Below, in pieces: positions 34,501-48,283 of a DNA stretch of 64,000 nt; positions within the stretch are counted from its first letter, which is position 1, and every line of letters starts with the position of its first letter. Origin of the DNA: Pilaira anomala (Eukaryota > Mucoromycota > Mucoromycetes > Mucorales > Mucoraceae); contig JAIXMQ010000004.1 in NCBI GenBank assembly GCA_025716855.1, positions 620,001-684,000 of the forward strand. The letters are read 5' to 3'. A program made the position numbers and the translations under genes. The notes below the pieces were generated by a model. The model did not search any database. It was not told the DNA's origin and was given only the letters and a program-made list of their open reading frames with translations.

Positions 34501-37069
34501 CAAAAACACGTAACTGATCTACCATATCATTTACAATGTTCTTTAATTCTAGAATTTCTCCACCGGATTCAACTTCGATTTTTTTAGAGAGATCGCCTAA
34601 CGCAACTGCTTTAGTGACTTCAGCGATAGAACGAACTTGAGAGGTAAGATTAGCAGCCATCTGGTTCACATTATCTGTTAGATCCATCCAGGTACCATCT
34701 ACATTCGGTACAAGTGCTTGACCACCTAATTTTCCTTCTGTTCCTACTTCTTTAGCCACACGCGTGACTTCAGACGCAAACACATTTAATTGATCGACCA
34801 TACTATTAACAGTGTTTTTTAAATCCAGAATTTCACCTCGAGTCTCTACGTCAATCTTTTTAGACAGATCACCCTTGGCAACCGCTTTTGTTACTTGGGC
34901 AATGGAACGCACTTGAGTGGTTAAATTAGCGGCCATGGTATTTACGTTATCCGTTAAATCTTTCCAGGTACCACTCACTTTAGGTACGATCGCTTCACCG
35001 CCCAGTTTACCTTCAGTTCCTACTTCACGAGCAACACGAGTGACTTCAGAAGCAAAGACACGTAATTGATCCACCATATCATTCACGATATTCTTAAGTT
35101 CCGAGATCTCACCACCTGACTCGACCTCGATCTTTTTAGATAGATCACCATTTGCTACAGCCTTTGTGACAACAGCAATAGAACGTACTTGGGTCGTTAG
35201 ATTAGAGGCCATGGTATTCACATTACTTGTCAATTCAAACCAGGTACCAGCCACATCCTGTACAACAGCTTGACCACCTAATTTACCTTCAGTACCTACT
35301 TCAAGAGAGACACGCCTGACTTCAGCAGAGAAATTCGTCAACTGATCTACCATTCGATTCATCGTATTCTTTAATTCAAGTACTTCACCTTGTGCATTTG
35401 CCTTGACTTTCTTGGTTAAATCACCTTCTGCTACTGCTTTTGCAACTGCTGCAATATCTCTTACTTGACTGGTAATTTTCTTGGCCATCATGTTGACATT
35501 ATCTGTTAAATCTTTCCATGTACCGCCCACGTCTTTTACAATGGCTTGTCCACCGAGTTTTCCTTCAGTACCTACTTCAAGAGAAACTCTTGTCACTTCT
35601 ACAGCAAATGTTGAGAGCTATATAAAATAAAATTTTTGTTGGTACATCTTTTAAAGCTAAATTTTATGTATATATGTACCTGGTCCACCATCGTATTAAT
35701 TGTGTTTTTTAAATCAAGCATTTCACCTTTTACTTCGACTTTTACTTTCTTTGATAAATCACCACGAGCAACTGCTTTTGAAACATGAGCAATATCCCGT
35801 ACTTGGTTTGTTAAATTGGTTGCCATTGTGTTAACATTATCGGTTAATTCTTTCCAGATTCCATCTACACCTGCTACTTTAGCTTGAGCACCTAATTTTC
35901 CTTCTGTTCCAACTTCATGGGCCACACGAGTGACTTCTGAAGCAAATAAATTCAAATGATTTACTTTTATAAAAAAAAAAAGGAAGAATGAATAAAAAAA
36001 AAAAAGTGTAAATAAATATGTATAATATATATTACCCATTGTATTAAAAGTATTTTTAAGTACAAGTGTTTCACCATAAACAGGCACAGTCATTGCCTTA
36101 CTGAGATCGCCTTTTGCGATTGCAGCAGATACATCAGCAATATCCCTTACTTGTTCCAAATGATTTCTAGTCATACTATTTAAATTTAAAATAAAATCAC
36201 GCCAAACACCATCCATATTATCATCACATTCAGCCTGTACACCTAATTTACCATCCACAGCAGTTTCATGAGCTACTTTTAATACATTATTTGTGATACG
36301 TTGTAATTGATCTGCCATAGAATTTACAGCAAATTTTAAAGAATTGGAAGGAGCATTTTCGGACAAGAGATGATGATTACATGTGATACGTTGGTCTAAT
36401 TTTCCACTATGAACTGCTAAAGCTACTTGAACTGCTTGATCAACACAATCTTGACAAACTGGTTCTGTAGTATTAGTGGTCGTATTATTTAAACAAGATT
36501 CTAATGTAAATATAAATATGAGTGAAAGGAATTAATATACAAGTTATTATTATTATTTTACCAGGTGAAGTTAACTGTAATTTTTCCAACATTGGTGATT
36601 CACGAAAAGAAGTGATGCAATCCTCAGGGGTTCCAACAACTTTTATATTTACAATGGGTTCTTCTTCTTTCTTTTTATCATTCTCTTTTTCTGGTTCTGT
36701 TTGTTCTTCTTTATCGTGAGTCAATAAATGGTGTTGTTGTTTAATGGCTATTCGATATCGCTTATTTTCAGTTTCTAGCTTTAACTGACGTTTTGCTATA
36801 CTTTTTAAGGCTTTATGTAGTAATATTGTTACATCTTGGTCATCATCAGTTGGTATAGGTTGTGTAATACAATAGTCTAAATCGCCTTTATCTAGGTTTA
36901 ATATCATGTCCTTTAATTGTTCCATGTTATTTATTTTGATGCTTGTGCTGTTGTTGCTTGTTGTTGAATTAGAGTTGTTGTTACTATTATTATTATTATT
37001 ATTATTAGGTGAAGAAGAAAGACACAGTTTTTTACTTGTTGAATAATCGCCAGTTGTAGAACGCTTCAT
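28319..37069 (-). CDS. giant group III hybrid histidine kinase (NIK1/OS-1 type) with expanded HAMP array
   Basis: Cytosolic two-component kinase of the class that feeds osmotic signals to the HOG MAP-kinase cascade and is the target of phenylpyrrole/dicarboximide fungicides. Six exons (37069-36562, 36500-36036, 35963-35680, 35617-29484, 29414-28517, 28432-28319) join in phase to about 2,800 residues; family members are usually about 1,200-1,400. Order: a Ser/Asn-rich N-terminus and coiled region, 22 HAMP-type units of 92 residues (about residues 200-2260), a HisKA box [19 protein letters not shown] (His about 2290), an HATPase with DTGIGI and [11 protein letters not shown], then a receiver domain with [29 protein letters not shown] and YVTKPL. 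No membrane segment or PAS/GAF domain is seen. Every catalytic motif is intact. Confidence 0.95.
30077..35596 (-). repeat. in-gene tandem array: 20 HAMP units of exactly 276 bp
   Basis: Within exon 4, 20 consecutive 92-codon units follow each other without any indel: the codon starting each VTRV..EVGTEG falls at 35596 minus multiples of 276, down to 30352 for the twentieth. Two more units, interrupted by introns, lie upstream in exons 2-3. The central units (about 31000-33300) are nearly identical in protein ([20 protein letters not shown] type) but differ at many synonymous sites; outer units are more diverged. Confidence 0.95.
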
Positions 37070-37229
37070 AACAAAATTAGTTGGAAGATTCTCTCTCTTT
37101 TTATTATTTTTTTTTTTTATTTAAAAAAAAATATTCTATTCTCTTCTCTCACTTGAATATTTTTTTTTTTTTTTTTAGGTTCCAAAAAAATAAAAAATAA
37201 AAAAATAGATAATTTGAAAGGGAGAAAAG

Positions 37230-37275
<46 letters not shown>

Positions 37276-40200
37276 AAAAGAAAAAAAGAATAACAAAAGT
37301 CGTGACGGGTCCAAATAAGTTACACAATTTGATGGTGATTAATGTTGTAATGTAATAAGGGTTTCAAGTTATTACTGCTTGATTGGTTTTCATACCTAAT
37401 GCTTTATTGTATGTATATGATCGTCACTATGGACAAGAAACTTCTGGAAGGTTAAAAAAATAAAAAAAAATAGACCGTCAATCTAGACAAAATATAAAGT
37501 GCTGAATACATTACAATCAAAATACGACGCTTTTTTTGATACATTAGTTCCGATCAGATTCTATTTATACTCTTTTTTTTTTTTTTTTACCAGGTTACAA
37601 ACAGATCCGTCACTATGGTACCACTTCGATTGAGTGTATTTTGTAGGTATTTCGATTACATTTTAGAAACAAAATACGGGGGGTTTTTTTTTCTCTTTCT
37701 TTTAAACAAAATTAGTCTGCATGACTCCTGTCGTATGAATTAATGACTAATTTAATTATTTATATTATCACCATAACCTTGGATACTATCAAGTAACTAA
37801 ATACCACCATATACATTTTGAATGCTGATAACATAAGCACATGTATAATTTAATGCCCTATAAAAAAAATCACTTTTAAAAATCGACTACGGTTATCTTT
37901 CATTAGTATTTTATCCATGCATGGAAAGCTTATTTGTTCTGTTTCATACCCAATCACGTAAAAAAAGAGAGAGAGAGAGAGAGGGACGCTTTTAATTGAG
38001 TAAGGAGATATGCTTATTTTTAATTGGATAATAAAGTAATTAAACTAAATCAATGATCACCACCAGATTGGTAAATAAAACAACTGTTATATTTATGTAA
38101 TCAAAAGATATAGTGCCTGAATTCAACTTGAACTATAAAACAATAAAAAAAAAAAAAGAAGCTTGAATTTGGTTTTAGCTGTAAATAGAAACTATCGAAG
38201 TTTTTAGAAAAATATTCGATTTTTTACTCTTAGTGAAGAACACTGCTTTTTTTTTGGGATGTGGGAGTTTTTGTTTTGGGTAATTTTTAATTGACAAACA
38301 TCATCATTGGTGCAAATCAAAAAAGAAAATATAATTGTCGGTTATTAAAACAAGTGGTAATACCTGATTATAAGATCACACAAACCTGTATAAAACATTA
38401 TTAACAATCATTTTGAACTGAATATAATTTAAATTTTCATAAGCTTATTAGCAATCTAGATTAACTTAAACTTCTCCATACGATTGTCTCTTTTACCATT
38501 AAACACTATTGATATTTCGTTATTTATTTAGGATGCACGTCATTTCTAAATTGTTGTTGTGTCGTGTTTAAAAGAAGATTTAAGAAGAAATAAAATTCTT
38601 TTGGTAGGCGCTGGAAGAATTACTATTATTTATTTTTATACATTTTAAAAGTTAGTCATCAGAGTGTTTTTATTTAAAAAGACAGTTTAACAAATCCCTG
38701 AAACTTTTTTATCATATACGTATGTAAACAAGATACTTTTTTTAATAAGAAGCCAGATTAAAAGCAAATGTTTAAATCATTTAAGCGACACAGTAAAAAA
38801 AGTCATCGGGCCCAGAACAAGTTTAACCTGTGCCGATTTGCTTATTCTACTTCCATTGTATTTATATATCAAGAAATCTAAACTACTTATACATACAGAG
38901 GCAAAATAAGTTAAGCATAGTAAACATTTTCTTTGAAGCATTAAAATTTTCAAACCAAATTTAATATATCGTAATTCGGGAAACTATATTAAGCAATGCC
39001 AGAATAAGCCCAATTAGGGACTTGATCTTAGATAATTAAGCCGAGATATAATTTTATGATGATATACTAGAAAGAAAGAGAGAAAAGCTTGTTTAGTTGA
39101 GAGAAAAAAATCATTCATTTGTCAAAATACTTAATAAAGCAAAAGTTGGGTGTGGTGAAGATACTTTCTTCTTATTGAAGAACTTGAACTCAGTCAGTCC
39201 AGTGATAAATATGATTAACCCAAGTTATCATGTTGCTCAATACCCTAAAGCAAAAAGAATTGACGCTACAAAAGACACTGCGGATCGAAAGATTTTAGCC
39301 ATTTGTGAACTGCATATTTTTAATAACATAGAGTGAGGAAGAAAAAGATTGTCTCACTTTTTCTAGGGTTTGAATGTATTTAAGGAGAAAATATAAATGA
39401 AGTGTATACAGCTAATGTGAAACTTGAGAGCCCATAGAAATTTGGAATAAAAGATATGAGATTCTGCTCTCAATAAAGTAATTTATTCATTCAGGGAGTT
39501 TATAGTTCATATCCCAAGATTTATGGCTGTCAACAGAGAATTAAACTATAGGTCAAAGTATAAATTTGAAAGCTCCTAGATTATTTCACGTACAGGTACA
39601 GTAAACTTTGCAAAAGTTACCTTACTGGTACCGAAAAGAGAAGGGAGTCCACTACTTGACTATTTATTATCGCCAAGTCTCCTAACATTTACATACAATT
39701 TATCAGATCTAATTTAGACGGTCACCCGAAGAAACAAGCGACTCCAACTAGATAAAAAATTAAATATTATTGAGCAATAACTAACACTAACTGTAGAAGC
39801 ACATTCAAATCATTTCACTTTATACTAAGGTATATGAAAAAAAAAAGAAATGGTGACAAATAACATGTACATGATGTTCTTTATTTTTCTGTCTTTGTCT
39901 ATATGTATATATATAAAAAAGGAGGGGTAATCCTACAAATATGCCTTGTTAATAATACCTTTACATAAGAGCACAAATTATACATAACATAGAATAATAA
40001 TATTTCCACTGCTTCTCTCTCGTATATATTCTTTTCTTTTACCTACTTTTAAATTCACCCATTGAGCTCAATTAAACTTTCAATGTAACCAAAGACTGTA
40101 TTCACAACATTAGTTTGAAGATAATAAAACTCTTATGTTTATGTTAAGGTAAAATAATAATAAATTCTGTTTCTACGGCGCTTCAGTCTAATGGGAAGAA

Positions 40201-42339
40201 GAAAGTAGAGGGGTAAAGTAGTGTAATATGGAAAAAAGTGATTTATAAAATGTCTGTGCTTTTTTTTGGAAACATCATCAAAATACGAATAAAAAAAAAG
40301 TATATAAAATAACCCTGCAAAATAACTCTGCTGTTCCTCCTTTTAGACCCATCATCACCTTTTCTTTTGCAAAGTATGGTATTCTATTGTTTGATTGCTA
40401 TGCGAATGTATAACTAGCGGTTTTCTTACCGTGGAACATTTACAATATTTTGACATGCCGCAATCAACACTTCTCGAAGTGTAATGCATTAAATCTCTAC
40501 TTTTGCATTAGTGTAGAACTCGACATTTCTTTATTCTACATCTGTAATTAACTTACCATGGGATAACTAGTTCCTGGTTCTAGAAGTTTACTTCTGGGAG
40601 GTTAAGTGTATTGATGCATAATGATTTAAAGATTTTAATACCAGTTGCTTCTGGGCTTCTTTTGTCGGGTATCTTGTTCTATTTGTGATACAGTTAACAT
40701 GGTGCCATCGTGTCAATTTTTTGCTGTCATCACCGGATATTTGCTTATTAATACTGCAGGTTATTGTTATGACTGGTGGTGCTGCTATGATAGGTGTTGC
40801 TATGACTAATATTGGTGCTGCTTTAGTTGTTGTTATGATGGTAAGTTTTATTTTCTTCTTATGTTTCCAAGCAGATTCTAACTCATTTTAGAAATATTGC
40901 TATTTGTAGTCTGCTGGCACTTGAAAGCAAAGAACAAAACGGTTGTTAAAGTGAGTTTTGACGAAGCTTTTAATCTCTTTCTCATACGTCCTCGTTTACA
41001 AGCGATTCGTGCAGTTCAATCCTGCGAGTAATGGCACATAAAACCATACGGATATCGAAGGGAGTGTTGGATTGATGTTTCTCGTCGTCTTGGTAGTCAT
41101 CTCTAAGAAAAATATTATCATTTATTGTGTTGTGTTGTTGTTTTTATCCGTTGCATCCTTATTCCCTTTTTTTTTTTTTAATACATTTATATTTATTTAT
41201 TTAGATATGTAAATATATATATATATATATATATATTTTACACATGTATTCTCACATTATAGACTCTCAGTATTACAATATGTATGTTAAGAGACTTTAG
41301 CTAGTGGACCTCCTCATGTTTAGTCTTGAGAAACTTTTGAATTGGAAACTCTTTTTTTCCGGATTGTAAAGGCTAAAGCACTAGTAACTTTTTTTAATTT
41401 TGACCAATAAAATCGCTCTCCCATTTTAACTCAATTCTACCCACTTTTTCGTGGGACAACGGTGGGAGGAATTCTCATCTTTTTTGTTTAAATTTTTATT
41501 TAACACTACTACATCACTTGAAATGACTAGAAGCCCCAAACAACTTCTGGGAGAAAAGCTTGAATCTCGCTTACATATAAAGTCCAATAATATTTTATTG
41601 TACTAAAAAAAAAGTATAAACAAAAAATCCAGATTAAGCCTAATTTCCTTTGACATGTTGTGATATACATAAATAAAACATTCTTTTTTGTTAAAGTGTC
41701 TTGTCTCTATGTACCATCCAATAAGTTTCCCTCAAGATTGCCCCCAAGATTACACCATTTTTTTAAAGCTAGACTTTTTTTTTCTATTATTATTATTTAC
41801 CGCAACATTTATCTCAGTTAACCACGCAGTAGACTACTGTTTTCTTTTATCATATATCTTTAATTCATTGCAAAAGTCAATTATCAAAAATATTTGTTTT
41901 TATCTATCACTAAACTTGAACTGATACGGTTGATAAAACATAAGTACAACATTAGTCTACGAAGCCTTTGGTTAATGCATAAAGCTCAAAAGGCGCCACA
42001 TAAACTCATTTACACCACAGTTAGGAACTCCAAAAGCCAAATGCCTTCTTTTTTTTTTTTTTGTGGTACCGATTGTGGTGCCCTACAAATTCATCTAAAT
42101 GAATCTATACCCAACTCTTCTTTCTTACATACACGGAGCGAGTTTAGGGCTGAAAGCGATGTCTCATGAGCGAATGTAAGCGATAAAATTGAAGGCCTTA
42201 TTTTTTTTTTTTTTTTTTTTTTTTGACTGCTACTTTATCGTTGTAGCAGATAGTTCGTCCGTGCACCCTTGTGTTGAATTGCATTTGTTTTTAAAAGAAA
42301 ATTTGTTTCCGTTTTTATTTATAACACAAACAATAAAAC
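37070..42339. other. 5.3-kb gene-poor region
   Basis: AT-rich with no identifiable gene. It contains a run of about 43 A (37231-37273), a poly-T tract (about 37573-37590), an AG repeat (about 37968-37983), an AT repeat (41217-41236) and poly-T tracts before the next gene (42200-42224). Open frames of 60-90 codons (39097-39336, 41688-41924, 41894-42169) have no recognisable similarity. A possible spliced piece near 40760-40925 is noted as a finding. The first few hundred bases should hold the kinase promoter. Confidence 0.5.
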
Positions 42340-43367
42340 ATGTCATCTCGCTTAATAAGATCGCTTGTTTCTACTCAAGGTCTTAGACCTGCTCTTCGTA
42401 TTGCTGCTAGACCTGCAGCAGTCCAAGTAGCCTGGAAACAACCTGTTTTCACAACTGCTGTTCGTTTTTATGCAAAGAAGTCTAAAGACAACAAAAAAAA
42501 GTCTAATGCTGAATCTAAAGCAGTTCGTGAAGAAGTAGAGGAAGTGGAATTCGAACGCCAGTTTAATGAGAAGGACATTCAGGAACGTTATGAGAATTCG
42601 ATTAGTTCTCTTAAAGAACATTTAGCTAATTTGCGCATTGGCAGAGCTAATCCTTGTAAGTTTTTTTTTTCTCGACAAAAAATTGACTTTTTTGAACCGT
42701 ATCTCATTTTTTTTTTTTGAAAAAAAATATAGCACTATTGGATAACGTTCGTATTCGTATTGAGAATGCACACTTTTCTATTAAGGACCTTGCTCAAGTT
42801 ACAGTAAGGGATCCTCAAACTTTGTTAGTTACAGTTCACGATCCTGATGTAAGTTCGAAGTCAAAAAAATATGTTAAACGCGAAATTTAAAACTATATTT
42901 AACACATGCATGTGCTCAGTATACGTCAGCAGTCGATAAAAGTATTCGCGAAGCTGGATTAAATTTAAATCCAATTATTGATAATAAGATGATTCGAGTT
43001 CCCATTCCCAAGTAAGATAAATATGTTAATGAAAAAAAAGAGCAATTTGACGAATATATTTTTCTTAGGCCTTCCAAAGAATCTCGTGATAAAATGGCCA
43101 AGCTTATTAGTACAACAGGTGAACAAACTAAGCTTAAGGTTAGATCTATCCGTCAAGATGGTATGAAGCAACTTAAGCATGATGCAAAGCACCAACCTTT
43201 GGATGAAATTAAAAAGTCGGAAAAAACTGTAAGATTTTTTAAAAAAAAAACATATTTTTCATGTCTAATCTGACAGTTTAAAAATTTAGGTTCAAAACAT
43301 GACTGACAAATACAACAAAACAATCGATGATTTGTTGAAAGCTAAAATCAAGGAAATTCAATCCTAA
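42340..43367 (+). CDS. RRF1: mitochondrial ribosome recycling factor
   Basis: Releases post-termination ribosomes from mRNA in mitochondria, with EF-G2. Five exons (42340-42655, 42733-42848, 42920-43011, 43069-43228, 43290-43367) encode 253 residues. The N-terminus is an Arg/Ala-rich presequence (MSSRLIRSLVSTQGLRPALR) of about 45 residues, then a charged linker. The RRF fold follows: ENSISSLKEHLANLRIGRAN, VTVRDPQTLLVTVHDP, SAVDKSIREAGLNLNPIIDN, RVPIPKPSKESRDKMAKLI and a final KYNKTIDDLLKAKIKEIQS helix. The RxGRANP and NLNP motifs are diagnostic. Lies 187 bp upstream of UGP1 on the same strand. Confidence 0.95.
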
Positions 43368-43554
43368 ACTATCATGTGTGTAACCTCTAACAAATAAACA
43401 TTTTTTTTTCTTGGCTTACCCTTTATCACATACATGCGACTTTTTTTTTATTTATTTTTTCGGCCATACAAATATAAATACTTGGGTGGTTAATATATCA
43501 TTTCTTTTCTTTTTCTCTCTCCTTTCTTATTTTAATTTTTAATTCTAACTGCCT

Positions 43555-45439
<1,885 letters not shown>

Positions 45440-45592
45440 GTTATTTCAAAAATATTAATAAAACTTGTATAAATCTATATTATGTGTGTTTTTTTTAAAA
45501 AAAAAAGTTTTATTAAGGTATATAGGTTTGATAAAAGTACAATATGATAAACTAGTAGTTCTTTTTTTTTTTTCTATGAATATGTATATTTA

Positions 45593-48283
45593 CTAAGAAG
45601 TGATTTCAATATATAAATTAATCACTGTACATGTCAAGTAAATAGCTATCCAACTATAACCAAATCCCCTTGACATTCTATAACCGTTTAAAGGCACAAG
45701 AATAAGTGACGAAATCAGTACAATTAACAAGCCTATAGCTGATACAACAATTGTTTTGGATACATCAATAGCATAAGGCTCGTTTCTTTGTGATGTGACA
45801 TAGGTAGCTCCAATACCAACACCAAGCATAATGTCTATAATCATATTAAAATCAGCATTTTTTTTATAATCTGTGCGTACATTATAACCTACTCAACATG
45901 GGGCCACCAAAACAAGCACTCATGGCCATCAATGGATAACCCATTTTAGCCATCGTCACATTGGCAACAAAATCACCCAAACTATTGCCCTATTCTTTGT
46001 GTTAGTAACTTCACGTTTTTTATTAAAAAAGGGCAAACTTACCAGAGCAAAAATGGTCAAACCCAATATGGCTTCACTAATCCCAACTGCCATACCAATT
46101 GCTTGTAAAACACTCACAACCTCATTGGCAATCAAAAAGATCCAAACTACAGCTACACCAAACCCTATAAAGCACATCATCCAATATAATCTAGGTTGTC
46201 TTGCTGCTGATGTCGTTAACCAAAATGCAACAGAAACCAATAACCCAGTGGAGATGCCGATTGGTAAAACAATGATAGCAGGAAGTATTTCTTGTGTTAC
46301 TAAAACAAATGAAACCAAAAGAGGCGCACCGACTAACTGAACAGCTGTCAACCATTTCAACCAAGTGGGTTCTTCTGAATTCATTAATATATCATTCTGC
46401 TGATCTTCATTGTCGTCATAGTCCTGCAACAATTCAGCTGTATCATCATTTAGTTGAAGCGGGTTGTTATTGAATAGTGTATTTTCTTTTACAACTGGTA
46501 AAGTGGTGGCTAATAAAAAGAAGACGGGAGCTGAAAGAATTGAGCTTATTTTACTAAACATAGATTTCTTTTTGAATCCAGTTAAAGTAGGAAACAAGTA
46601 TTTATGGACCTGAAGCCGAATGTATCGAGTCGAATTAGAGTTAAAAAAGTAACGAGAAAAATTAATTATTTTGGTACGCAAAGTTGACGGAGATGTACTA
46701 GGCACTTCGTTATGTGTGCTGTCAGTGGCGTGTAGCGATAAATTATCTGAATAATCTTCAAAATTTGATGTACGACTAGCGAATTGAGGCTGCTGTTGGT
46801 GGGATGGAGATGATGGGTTACGACGACGGACAGTATTAAATCGTGTACTTGTACTTTTTAATGACTGGACAACATCTTGAAACTGAAGGAGCGATCATTA
46901 ATATTTTATTTCTTTAATTTTCTTTTTAATGGTACTTACTTCAATAGCAGAGAATAATGAAGTACGAATTCGTAATTTTGGATGAACACCATTTCTTTGA
47001 TACCCAAAGTCTTGATACCCTTCCGTTTCGAATCCTTCATCATACAATTCCATTTCATCATCATTTGTCTCTACATCTACAGGTAAAATAGAGTATAAGT
47101 CTCCTGAAGCATTAACATATAGCTATATATCTGTCCATTTACCGTTAAACGTATTTCCTCTTAAAAGAATATCTACATCTGCTCCGTTCTCTTCATACTC
47201 TAACCTAGCACGCTCTACCAAGTTTAAATAGTTGGATCGTTTTTTCATATAGTAATTTCCGCCTACAACCACTAGTACATAGATGACATAAAATAATATC
47301 AAAATGATAGACTCATACATATGGATCAATCCATCAGACACGATGACCATCACCAATATAATAGCGCAAGTAAAAAATGAAACATCTCTTATAAAACTGA
47401 ATTTTTTTGCCCTAAATGGCTTAATAGCGCACATTGATCTAATAAAAAAAAGAGAGTCGATACCTTATTTTATAAACTTTCAATTATTATACTTTTACTT
47501 ACCCTGCAACCACACTAACAATAAAAGATGCAGCACCGATTAATTCACCTAAAGCAAGTGAGCCCAAATTGGATTGCATAGCGCTAAAAGTAGAAAATAA
47601 ATCAGGACTGCCATTACCAAAAGCCAAGAAAGTGACACCAGTCTACATGCGAAAAAGTAAGTTATCTTGAGTTACAAACATGTAAATGTGTAGTACATAC
47701 CAAACTTTCTGATAAATGTAATGCGGATGCAATTGTTTGTAAATTAGGACCTATATATTTCCCCCCAAAAAAAATATAAACAACTTGAGTATTCAGCGAA
47801 AAGAAAGAGAGATAGAAAAAAATGACTTACAAAAGAAATCTGAAGCTGCAATACCGACAAATCCAAATAGAAATAATAGCCAACCACACTATATGTATTT
47901 CATAATCAGAAAACAGATATGAATTAATTCAAAGAAATAGTTTACCATAATAATAAAAATAAAAGGTCTAACAGAAGAACAATAATAAAGTTGAATATAG
48001 TTGAATAAACCAGGCGTGGCGTTCATACAATGATCAAGTACAAAAGTGCATTGGTCTTCTTGCAAATTAACGTCATCGCACTTTTAGACATCGCTTTTAG
48101 TATTTAATTTTTTAAAAAGCAAATAATTTATCTGCATCTAACCTTCAAACCTTGTAATTCAAATTCGTCTCGTTTCACTAGTTTATGAGAAGAGATGTCG
48201 TGCACACTGGACCAAGCATTGGTTAAACATTTTGAAATTAATAAAACGGAAAGGATAACAACTGTGTTTCTTCCTATCCCCAT
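45593..48283 (-). CDS. cation/Ca2+ exchanger, NCLX/ECM27-like
   Basis: Membrane antiporter exchanging Ca2+ for monovalent cations, of the fungal ECM27/animal SLC8B1 branch. Minus-strand exons: 48283-48143, 48080-47946, 47888-47831, 47750-47701, 47642-47503, 47438-47177, 47122-46940, 46882-46043, 45989-45893, 45834-45593 (715 residues). It has an N-terminal signal-like helix, a Cys-containing lumenal part, then alpha-1 repeat TGVTFLAFGNGSPDLFSTFS and, after a long acidic/Ser-rich cytosolic loop, alpha-2 repeat LTIFALGNSLGDFVANVTMA and GGPMLNIMLGVGIG. Both repeats carry the ion-coordinating G(N)GSPDL / GNS.GD patterns. The 54-nt segment 47176-47123 is treated as an intron: it is GT...AG, a multiple of three, and ends in an in-frame TAG. 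If it is retained, the protein truncates in the loop. Confidence 0.9.

Noticed and set aside
31212..34517. Several 60-90 codon plus-strand open frames across the histidine kinase
   Set aside because: They repeat with the 276-bp HAMP period and are antisense shadows of conserved minus-strand codons.
40470..40495. Small hairpin ACACTTC-TC-GAAGTGT
   Set aside because: A seven-base stem in AT-rich DNA with no associated gene or T-tract; expected by chance at this length.
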